Made by a program: the position numbers and the translations under genes. Below the pieces are notes generated by a model. That model saw only the letters and a program-made list of their open reading frames with translations. It ran no database searches and was not told the origin of the DNA. A DNA stretch of 64,000 bases from Paenibacillus wynnii (lineage in GTDB: Bacteria; Bacillota; Bacilli; Paenibacillales; Paenibacillaceae). The stretch lies in NCBI RefSeq assembly GCF_000757885.1, contig NZ_JQCR01000003.1:868001-932000 (forward strand). The letters are read 5' to 3'. The first letter of the stretch is position 1. Each line of letters starts with the position of its first letter. Below are positions 1 to 9,038 of this stretch, piece after piece.

Positions 1-1
1 A

Positions 2-1411
2 AAAGCTCTGATCTTCACGAATAGTCGCTCGGATGCCGAGACGGCTACACTGGAGCTGCGGAGAACGGCAGCCAAACGCGGTGAACGGGATGTATTTCAC
101 GTTCATCACGGCAGTATCTCGGCGATGCTGCGCGAAGAGACCGAAGCTGCACTTCGCCAAGGACAAGGGCCTGCGGTTGCGGCAGCAACCTTAACCTTGG
201 AGCTTGGCATCGATCTCGGCGAGCTGGAGCGAGTGCTGCAGCTTGGCGCACCTTATAGCTGTGCAAGCTTTGTGCAGCGTCTAGGACGCTCTGGTAGGCG
301 CGGAGATGCCGCGTCTGAGATGATCTTCGTCACTCCGGAGGAGGAAGACGAGGAGGCACAGCTACCAGCAAGAATGCCTTGGACCTTGCTTCGGGCGATT
401 GCGGTGATCGAGCTGTACGTGCGGGAGAAATGGGTTGAACCGCTAGTTGTTCGAAAGCTGCCCGTTGGATTACTGTATCATCAGACCATGAGTATCCTGA
501 AAAGCATGGGGGAAGCCGAACCAGACGACTTAAGAGAGGCTGTACTTAGCCTACCGTCTTTCAGGAGTATTGATCAGACAGACTATGAGACCTTCATGAC
601 CTACATGATCGGAATAGGTCAAATCGAGCGAATGGATGAAGGAAGCCTAATCATTGGCATGGCTGGAGAGAAAATCGTGAACAACTTCCGGTTTTATGCT
701 GTGTTCAAGGATGACGAAGAGCATGTTGTCTACAATGGTACAGAAGAAATTGGTTCCATTACAACGGTTCCGCCACCAGGCTATTGCTTTACACTGGCAG
801 GTAAACTGTGGAAGGTTGAGGAAGTAGATACACGTCATAAGGCGGTATATGTCAAGACTTCACGTGGTAAAGTAGATACTCTATGGCTTGGAGCAGGTGG
901 GGATGTGCATACCCGTATCATGCGGAAAATCCGCGAAATTCTGGACGAAACCGCACTTTATTCCTATTTAGCTCCAAGTGCCGCGGCACGTCTGGAACGA
1001 GCCCGCCGATTGGCCAAGGAAAGTGGCCTTTTGGAACGATCCGTTCTTCCCGCAGGTGGTGATTCTATGTTCATTATGCCATGGGCAGGCAGTCGGCAAT
1101 TCCGGACCTTGGAAAGATTGCTTAAGAACAATCTAAAAGGTCCACTGAAATTGCGTTCAATTGTACCTATGGAGCCCTATTACATGGTTGTTGCCGGCAG
1201 TACGGATGCGGAAACACTGGAAGCAGAGATTATCGCAGAATCTACCGCTGCCACAGAGCCTTTATCTTTGCTATCACCGGATGAAGCACCTTACCTTGGC
1301 AAGTATGATGAATTCATTCCACATGAACTGCTACGTAAGGCGTTTTCGTTAGATGGGCTGGATGTGCCTGGGTTGATAGAGGTGCTGAAGCAATGGCGAC
1401 AGCCGGAGTAA
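2..1411 (+). CDS. Lhr-like DEAD/DEAH-box ATP-dependent helicase, C-terminal part (5' end outside window)
   Basis: The reading frame is open from base 2, so the gene begins before the window; 469 residues are visible. The first part is the second RecA-like helicase domain: LIFTNSRSDAE (motif IV region), ATLTLELGIDLG (motif V) and QRLGRSGRRG (motif VI, arginine finger). The following ~350 residues match the winged-helix and Lhr-core layout of long Lhr-type helicases. The family unwinds DNA or RNA-DNA hybrids in repair. The family call is firm; the substrate is unknown. The gene is followed after 45 bp by an AlkD-like gene on the same strand, a repair-themed pair. Confidence 0.8.
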   Translation, partial: KALIFTNSRSDAETATLELRRTAAKRGERDVFHVHHGSISAMLREETEAALRQGQGPAVAAATLTLELGIDLGELERVLQLGAPYSCASFVQRLGRSGRRGDAASEMIFVTPEEEDEEAQLPARMPWTLLRAIAVIELYVREKWVEPLVVRKLPVGLLYHQTMSILKSMGEAEPDDLREAVLSLPSFRSIDQTDYETFMTYMIGIGQIERMDEGSLIIGMAGEKIVNNFRFYAVFKDDEEHVVYNGTEEIGSITTVPPPGYCFTLAGKLWKVEEVDTRHKAVYVKTSRGKVDTLWLGAGGDVHTRIMRKIREILDETALYSYLAPSAAARLERARRLAKESGLLERSVLPAGGDSMFIMPWAGSRQFRTLERLLKNNLKGPLKLRSIVPMEPYYMVVAGSTDAETLEAEIIAESTAATEPLSLLSPDEAPYLGKYDEFIPHELLRKAFSLDGLDVPGLIEVLKQWRQPE

Positions 1412-1456
1412 AGATATACAATTTGACATTGATGTTGGTGAAGGGAGTGTTGAATT

Positions 1457-2164
1457 ATGAATTTTGATATGGTTATGCAGGAGCTTGAAGCTCTCGGCAA
1501 GGAACGAATGAAGAAAATATACGAATCTAATGGCGCTCATGAACCGCTTTTTGGCGTGGCTACAGGTGCAATGAAGCCCATCTTCAAGAAAACTAAAATA
1601 AATCAGCCGTTGGCTGAGCAGCTTTACAACTCAGGGAATTATGACGCAATGTACTTCGCGGGCATTATTGCAGACCCCAAAGCTATGACTGAAGCGGATT
1701 TTGAACGTTGGATCGATGGAGCATATTTTTATATGCTGTCCGATTTTGTGGTTGCAGTAACGTTGGCAGAATCTGATATTGCTCAACAAGTTGCCGATAA
1801 ATGGATCGCAAGCGGTGAAGAGCTAAAGATGTCAGCGGGCTGGAGTTGTTACTGCTGGCTTTTGGGTAGCCGTCCAGACAGTGAATTTTCCGAAAGTAAA
1901 ATAGCCAATTTGCTTGAACTTGTGGAAAATACGATACATGGTTGTCCTGAACGAGCTAAATACGCTATGAATAGTTTTATTTACACAGTGGGGGTATCCT
2001 ACTTACCACTTTATGATAAGGCGGTTGAGACCGCCAAGGCTGTAGGCCCGGTAGAAGTCCAACAAGATAATAAAAAAAGCAAGTTCCTACACGCTTCCGA
2101 AACGATTCAAAGTGCAGCTGATAAAGAGAGACTTGGTTTTAAACGCAAACATGTTAGGTGTTAA
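1457..2164 (+). CDS. AlkD-like DNA alkylation repair protein
   Basis: A 235-residue protein, the usual length for the DNA alkylation repair (HEAT-like repeat) family. It has the helix-rich pattern, the early GVATGAMKPIFKK segment and a C-terminal GFKRKH tail. Family members bind damaged DNA, and AlkD itself excises positively charged alkylated bases; many homologues in this branch are uncharacterised. The ATG follows AAGGGAG with good spacing. It lies just downstream of the Lhr-like helicase and ends at a strong terminator. Glycosylase activity is inferred from family only. Confidence 0.7.
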   Translation: MNFDMVMQELEALGKERMKKIYESNGAHEPLFGVATGAMKPIFKKTKINQPLAEQLYNSGNYDAMYFAGIIADPKAMTEADFERWIDGAYFYMLSDFVVAVTLAESDIAQQVADKWIASGEELKMSAGWSCYCWLLGSRPDSEFSESKIANLLELVENTIHGCPERAKYAMNSFIYTVGVSYLPLYDKAVETAKAVGPVEVQQDNKKSKFLHASETIQSAADKERLGFKRKHVRC

Positions 2165-2180
2165 AATATACAAACAAAAG

Positions 2181-2215
2181 GGCTCTCTTCATTTGGGTGA
2201 AGGAGAGCCTTTTTT
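2181..2215. terminator. Bidirectional intrinsic terminator between the AlkD-like gene and the permease
   Basis: GGCTCTC and GAGAGCC arms, extended by TTCA/TGAA, are followed by a T-run on the plus strand and preceded by AAAA, so it can serve both convergent genes. Confidence 0.85.
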
Positions 2216-2231
2216 ATGTGCAATGTGCATT

Positions 2232-3308
2232 TTATAAAATGAATGAACCTACTAGACCACTCAGCAAACCCAATCCGATCACAGAGAACAATACGAACCA
2301 AACCACACGGCGTGGGTAGGAGCGGTATACCATTAATAAGGATGGCAGACTGATCGTTGGGAGGGTAACAAGCAGAGCACCTGCAACGCCTGTACCAAAG
2401 CCAAAGGAAAGGAAAGTTCCAATAATAGGAATCTCAGCAGCCGTTGGAATAACAAACAAGGTACCGGCAATCGTGAATATAATCACCGCTAGAATTCCGT
2501 TCATCGCACCTTCACCAAGAGCTGGGAACATCCAGGCTCTTGCTCCCCCTAGAAGGAGGACACTGAAGAAGTAAGCTGGAATTACCGTTAGTGACATTGA
2601 ACCTACGTTGCGAACCCACCGAGAAAGAAGTGATCCTTCAAGTTCTACAATCGTATCAACAGTCTCTACAACGTTTTCAGGGATTTCAGACTTGCCAGCA
2701 AACCGCTCCGCGAAATAACTAACGGCAAAAGTAAGGATCAAGCCAAACCCTAAACGCATCAACGTGAACTTCCACGATAGGACGAAGGTCATAAAAATTA
2801 GTGTTGCTGGATTTAGCACGGGATTGCCTAGCCAAAAAGCTAAGCTGGCACCCACGGAGACATTCTTTTTACGCAATCCCACAGCAATTGGAGCCGCACA
2901 GCAGGTACACATCATCCCCGGAAGGGATGCGAGTCCCCCTAAAGCGGTACTTTTGAAGTTTGCTTTACCAAGAACACGAAGAAGCCATTGTGAAGGAAGA
3001 AGTACCTGTACCAATGAGCCTAGCAATATACCTAGAACGGCTGCTTTCCACACGGATTTAAAATAACCTGCGGCATAATCCCATGCGGCCTGGATCGACG
3101 GATCTGGTCCAGTGGCTTGATCTCCAGTCAAAATGGAAGAACCAATAGAATGCTCGGTTGCGGCTTTGATCGCCTTGTGATAATAAGGCCACCATTTCAC
3201 ATAAGACAGACCTGCAAGCGCAATGAGTAGAAAAATTAACGCCATGATAAGCGCTTTGTAGCTTATAGGTGGTTTAATACCAAGTGAAGAATGGTTAGAA
3301 GCAGACAT
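2232..3308 (-). CDS. DUF318/ArsP-family permease
   Basis: A 358-residue multi-pass membrane protein of the predicted permease family PF03773 (YraQ/ArsP-like). The diagnostic central motif MCTCCAAPIAVGLR is present, followed by FWLGNPVLNPA, and about eight hydrophobic segments are visible. Characterised relatives include ArsP, which exports organoarsenicals; most are unknown. I chose the ATG at 3308, which has GGGGGT 11 bases upstream; a TTG at 3344 would add 12 residues and lacks a better site. It is divergent from selD, so a link to selenium or arsenic species is possible but unproven. Confidence 0.75.
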   Translation of the reverse strand: MSASNHSSLGIKPPISYKALIMALIFLLIALAGLSYVKWWPYYHKAIKAATEHSIGSSILTGDQATGPDPSIQAAWDYAAGYFKSVWKAAVLGILLGSLVQVLLPSQWLLRVLGKANFKSTALGGLASLPGMMCTCCAAPIAVGLRKKNVSVGASLAFWLGNPVLNPATLIFMTFVLSWKFTLMRLGFGLILTFAVSYFAERFAGKSEIPENVVETVDTIVELEGSLLSRWVRNVGSMSLTVIPAYFFSVLLLGGARAWMFPALGEGAMNGILAVIIFTIAGTLFVIPTAAEIPIIGTFLSFGFGTGVAGALLVTLPTISLPSLLMVYRSYPRRVVWFVLFSVIGLGLLSGLVGSFIL

Positions 3309-3458
3309 AGTCGATGCGGACCCCCATAAATTTATAAATTTCAAGATTACAATTATAACATAGGGAAAAACGTATAGTCAGTTTAGTTTTGTACAATGTC
3401 TGCTTCTTCGTGTAAGATTAATAATGATGTTCAAATCATGACAAGGAGCTGAGCGGTG

Positions 3459-4517
3459 ATGTCTCAAGCTGAAACTATAAAGCTAACTTCACTTTCTTCG
3501 AAAGGAGGTTGCGGTTGCAAGATAGGTCCTGCCGATCTTATGCAGGTGCTGCGCAGTCTACCTCCAACTGTTCCTAATCCCGATCTGCTGGTAGGGCTGG
3601 ATACAAGTGACGACGCGGGAGTATACCGTTTAAGTGACGATCTGGCGTTGGTGCAGACGGTAGATTTTTTCACACCGATTGTGGATGACCCTTATTCTTT
3701 CGGTCAGATCGCCGCAGCCAATGCGTTAAGCGATATCTATGCTATGGGTGGAAAACCACTTACCGTACTTAATATTGTTGCTTTTCCGATTTCTGTTTTG
3801 GATAAAAGCATCCTGGCCGATATTTTGCGCGGGGCAGCTGATAAAGTGCAGGAAGCAGGAGCCACTCTGGTGGGCGGCCACTCCATTGACGATAAAGAGC
3901 CTAAGTTTGGTTTAGCCGTAACAGGGCTGGTTCATCCTGGTAAAGTGAGAACGAACGCAGCAGCACGCACGGGTGACAAGCTTATCTTGACGAAACCGAT
4001 AGGTGTGGGGATCTTGACTACTTCTATAAAAAAGGATCAGCTATCCCCGGAGGAGACCACTCGCCTAACAGCAGTTATGTCTACTCTCAATAAAACGGCT
4101 GCAGAAATTATGTCTGCCTTTGATGTGCACGCCTGCACGGACGTAACCGGTTTTGGGCTGCTGGGACATGCCTCGGAAATGGCAAAGGGAAGCCGGTTGG
4201 GACTGGTTATCCATCAAGAAGATGTACCTATGCTGCCGCGGGTTAGAGAGCTTGCCGAGAAAGGTTTTGTACCCGGAGGGACTAAGAATAACTTTGCACA
4301 TTTGGAAGGTTCTATCCTTTATCCCGATGAGATGGATCAGATTGACCGTTACATCCTATGCGACGCAGTTACCTCGGGCGGCTTATTAATTTCTGTTGCT
4401 GCCGATCAAAGCGACCAATTACTTACAAAGCTTAAGGATGCCGGTGTAGAAGCTGCACAAATCGGAGAAGTAACTGATGCTCACCCCGGTCAGATTTCTG
4501 TTATAGCTGCCAGATAA
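3459..4517 (+). CDS. selD: Selenophosphate synthase (selenide, water dikinase)
   Basis: SelD makes selenophosphate from selenide and ATP. The 352-residue protein has the N-terminal GGCGCKIGP motif with catalytic Cys18 and Lys21, the metal-binding aspartate segments (GLDTSDDAG, TVDFFTP) and the PurM-type C-terminal domain. The catalytic position is cysteine, with no in-frame TGA, so this SelD is not itself a selenoprotein. Adjacent GTG (3456) and ATG (3459) both sit behind AAGGAG; ATG has the better spacing. mnmH follows after 14 bp, so the selenophosphate is presumably used for tRNA modification. Confidence 0.95.
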   Translation: MSQAETIKLTSLSSKGGCGCKIGPADLMQVLRSLPPTVPNPDLLVGLDTSDDAGVYRLSDDLALVQTVDFFTPIVDDPYSFGQIAAANALSDIYAMGGKPLTVLNIVAFPISVLDKSILADILRGAADKVQEAGATLVGGHSIDDKEPKFGLAVTGLVHPGKVRTNAAARTGDKLILTKPIGVGILTTSIKKDQLSPEETTRLTAVMSTLNKTAAEIMSAFDVHACTDVTGFGLLGHASEMAKGSRLGLVIHQEDVPMLPRVRELAEKGFVPGGTKNNFAHLEGSILYPDEMDQIDRYILCDAVTSGGLLISVAADQSDQLLTKLKDAGVEAAQIGEVTDAHPGQISVIAAR

Positions 4518-4531
4518 GAGGAGAGAGACTA

Positions 4532-5581
4532 TTGTTTCAGGATATTACATTAGAAGAATTAAGAATACTTAAGGCTCGGAAGAAGCTATCCATTATTGAT
4601 GTGCGATCTCCTTCTGAATATGTAGAATCAACATTGCCAGATAGTCTGAATATCCCCTTGTTTGATGATCAGGAACGGGCCGAGATTGGCACTTTATATA
4701 AGCAGACTAGTGTTCAGGCTGCCAAGGAACGCGGGTTGGAGGTAGTCTCTGCCAAGTTGCCGGCTTTCATTAAAGAGTTTGGTGAGATTGAAGGAGACAA
4801 GGTTGTTTTTTGCTGGAGGGGAGGTATGCGTAGCCGGACGACGGCAACGGTTCTTTCCTTAATGGATATTCATGCTTATCGGCTGGTGGGCGGCTTCAAA
4901 GCTTACCGGAAATGGGTGCTGGACGAACTGGAGAACTATGATTTCAAACCGAAATCTTACGTTATTCACGGGAATACCGGCACAGGCAAAACTAATCTTT
5001 TACATCGACTGAAGGCTCTGGGTCATCCTGTTTTGGATTTGGAGGGAATGGCTGGTCATCGCGGCTCTATATTTGGGGAAATTGGACTCCGTGCCAATAA
5101 TCAAAAAACCTTCGACAGCCTTCTATTAGAGGAATTGATTTCACTGGGACAATCATCTTATGTACTGTTTGAAGCAGAGAGCAAAAGAATTGGTAAGGTT
5201 GTTATGCCCCCGTTCATGGCGCAGCAGAAAGAAAAAGGTATCCAAATATGGATTGACATGCCTATCGAATCCAGAGTACGGCAGATCCTTGAGGATTATC
5301 AACCCGAGCAGTTCAAAGACCAATATATCTCAGCATTCCTCAGTATCAAATCCCGTATTCATGTTCCAGTGGCCGCAGAAATTGAAGGCTATTTGAAGGC
5401 TGATCAATTCGGTGAGGCCGTAGCCTTGCTGCTGGAATATTATTATGATCCAAGATACGATTACACCTCTACGCAGTATGAAGATTCCGAGCGAGTGTGT
5501 TTTAAAGTGAATCATTTGGATGAAGCTGAAGCGGCTGTAGTCTCATATTTAGCCAATCAGATGCACTCCATAACTACTTAA
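4532..5581 (+). CDS. mnmH: tRNA 2-selenouridine synthase (SelU/YbbB)
   Basis: It converts 2-thiouridine at the tRNA wobble position to 2-selenouridine through a geranylated intermediate, using selenophosphate. The 349 residues contain an N-terminal rhodanese domain with the CWRGGMRS loop (catalytic Cys94) and a C-terminal P-loop domain (GNTGTGKT at about 147-154). The start is a TTG behind GAGGAGAGAG, 14 bp after selD, so the two form an operon. No selA or selB is in the window, which fits a tRNA-only selenium pathway here, though these could lie elsewhere. Confidence 0.95.
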   Translation: MFQDITLEELRILKARKKLSIIDVRSPSEYVESTLPDSLNIPLFDDQERAEIGTLYKQTSVQAAKERGLEVVSAKLPAFIKEFGEIEGDKVVFCWRGGMRSRTTATVLSLMDIHAYRLVGGFKAYRKWVLDELENYDFKPKSYVIHGNTGTGKTNLLHRLKALGHPVLDLEGMAGHRGSIFGEIGLRANNQKTFDSLLLEELISLGQSSYVLFEAESKRIGKVVMPPFMAQQKEKGIQIWIDMPIESRVRQILEDYQPEQFKDQYISAFLSIKSRIHVPVAAEIEGYLKADQFGEAVALLLEYYYDPRYDYTSTQYEDSERVCFKVNHLDEAEAAVVSYLANQMHSITT

Positions 5582-5596
5582 TAGAAGTCATCACAC

Positions 5597-5634
5597 AAAG
5601 GTGGAAGCTCTAGTGATTTATCCACCTTTTTTTT
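5597..5634 (+). terminator. Intrinsic terminator of selD-mnmH
   Basis: AAAGGTGGA and TCCACCTTT arms with a 15-base loop and an eight-T tail. Confidence 0.85.
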
Positions 5635-5723
5635 GGTGGGTGGTCTTTTCAGTTGCCAATTATCTCTAACTTTAGTAGTTTCCCTAGAAAAAACAAACCT
5701 TATTTCTTAACTTCGCGTATTGA

Positions 5724-5738
5724 TGGAAGCGCTTTACA
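5724..5738 (+). promoter_or_regulatory. Candidate CcpA (cre) operator upstream of the sugar ABC operon
   Basis: TGGAAGCGCTTTACA matches the catabolite response element pattern (TGWAANCGNTNWCA) except for one position. It lies 42 bp before the start codon of the binding protein, as expected for glucose repression of a carbohydrate importer. The match is seen; the function is inferred. Confidence 0.6.
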
Positions 5739-5779
5739 AGGAGATAATTGATTTATCACATTATAGGGGGCTTTAATAA

Positions 5780-7147
5780 ATGATCAATAAAAAAACGAAG
5801 AGAACATTCAGCTTTGTAATGTCAGCAACACTAGCACTGAGTTTGGCTGCATGTGGAAACGCTAACAACAATAAAGAAAACGCAGAAGCCACTAAAGCAC
5901 CAGAAACTACTGATAACGCTGCTGCTGCAACAAAAGCACCTAGTGACGAAAAAGTAACCATCACGTTCCAAAATATTTACCCGGATCCAGCAGCACCTTC
6001 TACTCAAATGCTTAAAGCATTGGTAGAGGAGTACACAGCAGCTCATCCAAATGTAACCATTGAACTGGACACGTTGAACACTGACCAACAAAAAGTGAAG
6101 CTGAAAACACAAGCTGCTTCCAAAGAAGTACCTGATATCACTATCGTTAACCCGGCTGCACAAATGAAACCTTTCGTTGACGCCGGACTATTTGCTCCAC
6201 TGAATGACATGTTGGATCAAAATGGTCTGAAGGACACTTACCAAGAAGGTTTGCTTGACTACTATAGCTTCGATAATAACGTCTACGCATTGCCAGATGG
6301 TAATAACATCGAAGTTGTATACTACAACAAAGAGTTGTTCAAACAAGCGGGTATCGAAAAAACGCCAACAACATTTGAAGAAATGCTTGCTGATGTTAAG
6401 ATCCTGAAAGATAAAGGAATCACACCGCTGGCAATCGGCGAAAAAGATTCCTGGACCGGTTCATTCTTGTTCATGAACATCCTGCTTCGTACAAACGGTG
6501 GCCCTGGCTTCCTGCAAGACGTAATGGATGGCAAAAAAACATTTGAAGATCCTGCTTTCATTGAAGCAGTAGATGCATTCCAACAACTGGTGCAAGCTGG
6601 AGCATTCCCTGATGGAGCAACTTCTATCGATGCAACTGCAGGCGGTAACATCTTTAAAACTGGTAAAGCTGCTATGTGGGTAATCGGATCATGGGAAACA
6701 GGCGCAGTTGATGCTTCATCCGTAGGCGGTAAAGTTGGAGCATTCCAATTCCCTACAGTTAACGGCAAAGGTAACCCAAATGAATTCATGTTGGCTCCAG
6801 GTAGCGGTTTTGCAATCTCTGCAAACAGCGAACACCTTGACGCTACTAAAGAATTCTTGAACTTCTTCACCCTGAACCTGCCTAAGAAACAATTTGAATT
6901 GAAAAATGCTGTAGGTCTTGGACAAAAAGTAGACGGTGACCTGAAAGCTGCCGGATACTCTGACCTGGCAATCGAAGTAGCAGAATTGTTCAACAATGTT
7001 AAAGGCGGCGACCTGGCGTTTGACAACACTATGAACCCTGCAACAGCACAAGTACATTTGAGCAGTATCCAAAACCTCTTTGTACAAAAAGTTGAATCTG
7101 CACAAGTTGCAAAAGAACACCAAACAGCATTTGAAGCAAATAAATAA
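5780..7147 (+). CDS. Carbohydrate ABC transporter, solute-binding lipoprotein
   Basis: A 455-residue family 1 extracellular solute-binding protein. It has a basic N-terminus, a hydrophobic stretch and the lipobox LAAC (Cys at about residue 25), so it is anchored to the outer membrane leaflet after lipidation. A Thr/Ala/Asn-rich linker precedes the binding domain. The start has a GGGGG site 9 bp upstream. It is followed by two inner-membrane permeases and a YesM/YesN pair; no ATPase is present, so it probably uses a shared MsmX-type ATPase. Codon use is strongly biased (CAA, AAA, GCA), suggesting high expression. Confidence 0.92.
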   Translation: MINKKTKRTFSFVMSATLALSLAACGNANNNKENAEATKAPETTDNAAAATKAPSDEKVTITFQNIYPDPAAPSTQMLKALVEEYTAAHPNVTIELDTLNTDQQKVKLKTQAASKEVPDITIVNPAAQMKPFVDAGLFAPLNDMLDQNGLKDTYQEGLLDYYSFDNNVYALPDGNNIEVVYYNKELFKQAGIEKTPTTFEEMLADVKILKDKGITPLAIGEKDSWTGSFLFMNILLRTNGGPGFLQDVMDGKKTFEDPAFIEAVDAFQQLVQAGAFPDGATSIDATAGGNIFKTGKAAMWVIGSWETGAVDASSVGGKVGAFQFPTVNGKGNPNEFMLAPGSGFAISANSEHLDATKEFLNFFTLNLPKKQFELKNAVGLGQKVDGDLKAAGYSDLAIEVAELFNNVKGGDLAFDNTMNPATAQVHLSSIQNLFVQKVESAQVAKEHQTAFEANK

Positions 7148-7220
7148 GTAATTAGATTGTCCAATCGATGCGAAGTTGCTTAACGCTTCTTCGCATCGAG
7201 TTTATATTAAGGGGGCGGAA

Positions 7221-8114
7221 ATGATGAAAGTTCTGAAGGTGCCAGCACGCACAATAGCCGTCTTCGTATTGCCATGTCTGCTGCTGTATGTGTGCCTAGT
7301 ATTTGTTCCTATTATGGTTTCAATATATACAGGTTTACTGAAGTGGGATGGATTGACTCCATCGAATTTTATCGGCCTTGGCAATTTTAAAGACATGTTT
7401 TTTAATGATCCAATATTTTGGCCTTCTGTAAGAAGAACTTTGTTGTACGCTGTAGCATCCATGCTCGAAATTCCATTGTGCTTGCTTATGGCTATTCTTC
7501 TTAATCGTTATTTGAGAAAGGCAAATACCTTGGTGTCTATCTACTTCACACCGGTTATTCTATCCGTCGTAATTATTGGACAACTTTGGAAGACTATTTA
7601 TAACCCGACCTCCATGGGAGGCATGCTGAACGGAGTTTTGACTTCACTCGGTTTGGAGAGTTGGACTCATAACTGGCTTACTGAACCTAATATCGCCATG
7701 TTTGCACTCTATTTTGTATCACTCTGGCAGTATTTCGGCTATCATCTGTTGATTCAATTTACCGGAGTACAGAATATACCTGATGAATTGTATGAAGCAG
7801 CAAAAATCGACGGCGCAGACGGATTTAAGGCGGATCGCTACATAACGTTACCGCTGATTGTCCCGATCTTTAAAATATCGATAGTACTTGCGTTTATTGG
7901 ATCACTGCAGGCATTCGATTTAGTCATGGTTATGACTGGTGGGGGACCGGCACATGCTACGGATGTTATCTCCACACATATGTATAATAGTTCCTTCCTA
8001 TCCTTCAAATATGGTTACGGAAGTGCCATCGCCACATTCCTGGTAGCTGTTTGTCTCGTATTTACCGGATTTATTAATTTCTTCTTTAACAAGCTTGAGA
8101 AAAAATATAATTAG
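7221..8114 (+). CDS. Carbohydrate ABC transporter permease (MalF/UgpA-like)
   Basis: About 297 residues with six membrane segments and the EAA loop typical of the family (YEAAKIDGADGFKADRYITLPL). GGGGGCGG precedes two adjacent ATGs at 7221 and 7224; the second is better spaced, and either is possible. An in-frame upstream start at 7176 has no ribosome binding site. It is the first of two permeases between the binding protein and the sensor kinase. Confidence 0.92.
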   Translation: MMKVLKVPARTIAVFVLPCLLLYVCLVFVPIMVSIYTGLLKWDGLTPSNFIGLGNFKDMFFNDPIFWPSVRRTLLYAVASMLEIPLCLLMAILLNRYLRKANTLVSIYFTPVILSVVIIGQLWKTIYNPTSMGGMLNGVLTSLGLESWTHNWLTEPNIAMFALYFVSLWQYFGYHLLIQFTGVQNIPDELYEAAKIDGADGFKADRYITLPLIVPIFKISIVLAFIGSLQAFDLVMVMTGGGPAHATDVISTHMYNSSFLSFKYGYGSAIATFLVAVCLVFTGFINFFFNKLEKKYN

Positions 8115-8131
8115 GAAAGGAGTGCGCGATC

Positions 8132-8956
8132 ATGCGAAAATTTAAAAAAGGACTCGTGTATCTTCTTTTTGCGATACCTGTCATCACCCAACTGTATCCT
8201 CTTTTATGGTTACTAATGTATTCATTGAAGACCAACGAAGAAATTCTGGACGGTAATTTCTTCGCATTTCCCCGTGCGGTACAGTGGGGTAACTATAAAA
8301 CTGCCTTTGAATCGGGAAGTTACCTTAAATTCTTGTCAAACAGTGTATTTGTAACAGCAATAACTATGATTTGCGTTATTCTGCTAAGTTCGATGGTTGC
8401 TTATGCTATCTCGCGTTTCCGCTGGAAGTACGGTAACTTGGTCATGACCATCTTCTTGATGGGAATGATGATTCCAATGCAGGCCACATTACTTCCACTG
8501 ATGATTATCTTTAAGAACATGCATATTCTTAACACGCATTGGTCACTGATTCTACCGTATATCGCTTTTTCTACACCGGTCTCTGTCTTTATTCTTAGTG
8601 GTTTCATGAAAGCTATACCACATGAAATTGAGGAATCGGCCTTTATCGATGGAGCAAGTATATACCGTATATTCCGCAGTATCATTCTTCCTGTATCCGT
8701 ACCGCCGATGATGACTGTTTGTATCTTGACCTTCATCAACATCTGGAATGAATACATCCTGGCGGCAACCTTTATTTCTTCAGAGAAACTAAAGACATTG
8801 CCATTTGGGGTTTACACATTCGTCAGCCAATATTCTGTTAACTACGGGGCAATTGGAGCCTTTCTGGTCATGGGTGCGCTTCCGGTTATCCTTATTTACT
8901 TCTTCTTGTCCAACCAAATCACTAAGGGTATGGTCGCAGGAGCAGTAAAAGGTTAA
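8132..8956 (+). CDS. Carbohydrate ABC transporter permease (MalG/UgpE-like)
   Basis: A 274-residue partner permease with six hydrophobic segments and the EAA-type loop EIEESAFIDGASIYRIFRSI. The start is preceded by AGGAAAGGAG and lies 17 bp after the first permease gene, indicating one transcript. Together they form the translocation channel for the sugar delivered by the upstream lipoprotein. Confidence 0.92.
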   Translation: MRKFKKGLVYLLFAIPVITQLYPLLWLLMYSLKTNEEILDGNFFAFPRAVQWGNYKTAFESGSYLKFLSNSVFVTAITMICVILLSSMVAYAISRFRWKYGNLVMTIFLMGMMIPMQATLLPLMIIFKNMHILNTHWSLILPYIAFSTPVSVFILSGFMKAIPHEIEESAFIDGASIYRIFRSIILPVSVPPMMTVCILTFINIWNEYILAATFISSEKLKTLPFGVYTFVSQYSVNYGAIGAFLVMGALPVILIYFFLSNQITKGMVAGAVKG

Positions 8957-9038
8957 TTCTAGGATTGCTATTAAAATCACAATGGATTTATAATAAAGAT
9001 TCAGCAGGACACACAAGATGTGAAAGGGGGGGAGTCCT

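Noticed and set aside
3459..3520. Selenocysteine-containing SelD
   Set aside because: The catalytic position is TGC/TGT cysteine; there is no in-frame TGA.
6322..7164. Long open frame (280 codons) on the minus strand
   Set aside because: It lies wholly antisense to the solute-binding protein, whose biased codon use keeps the opposite strand open; no ribosome binding site or family match.
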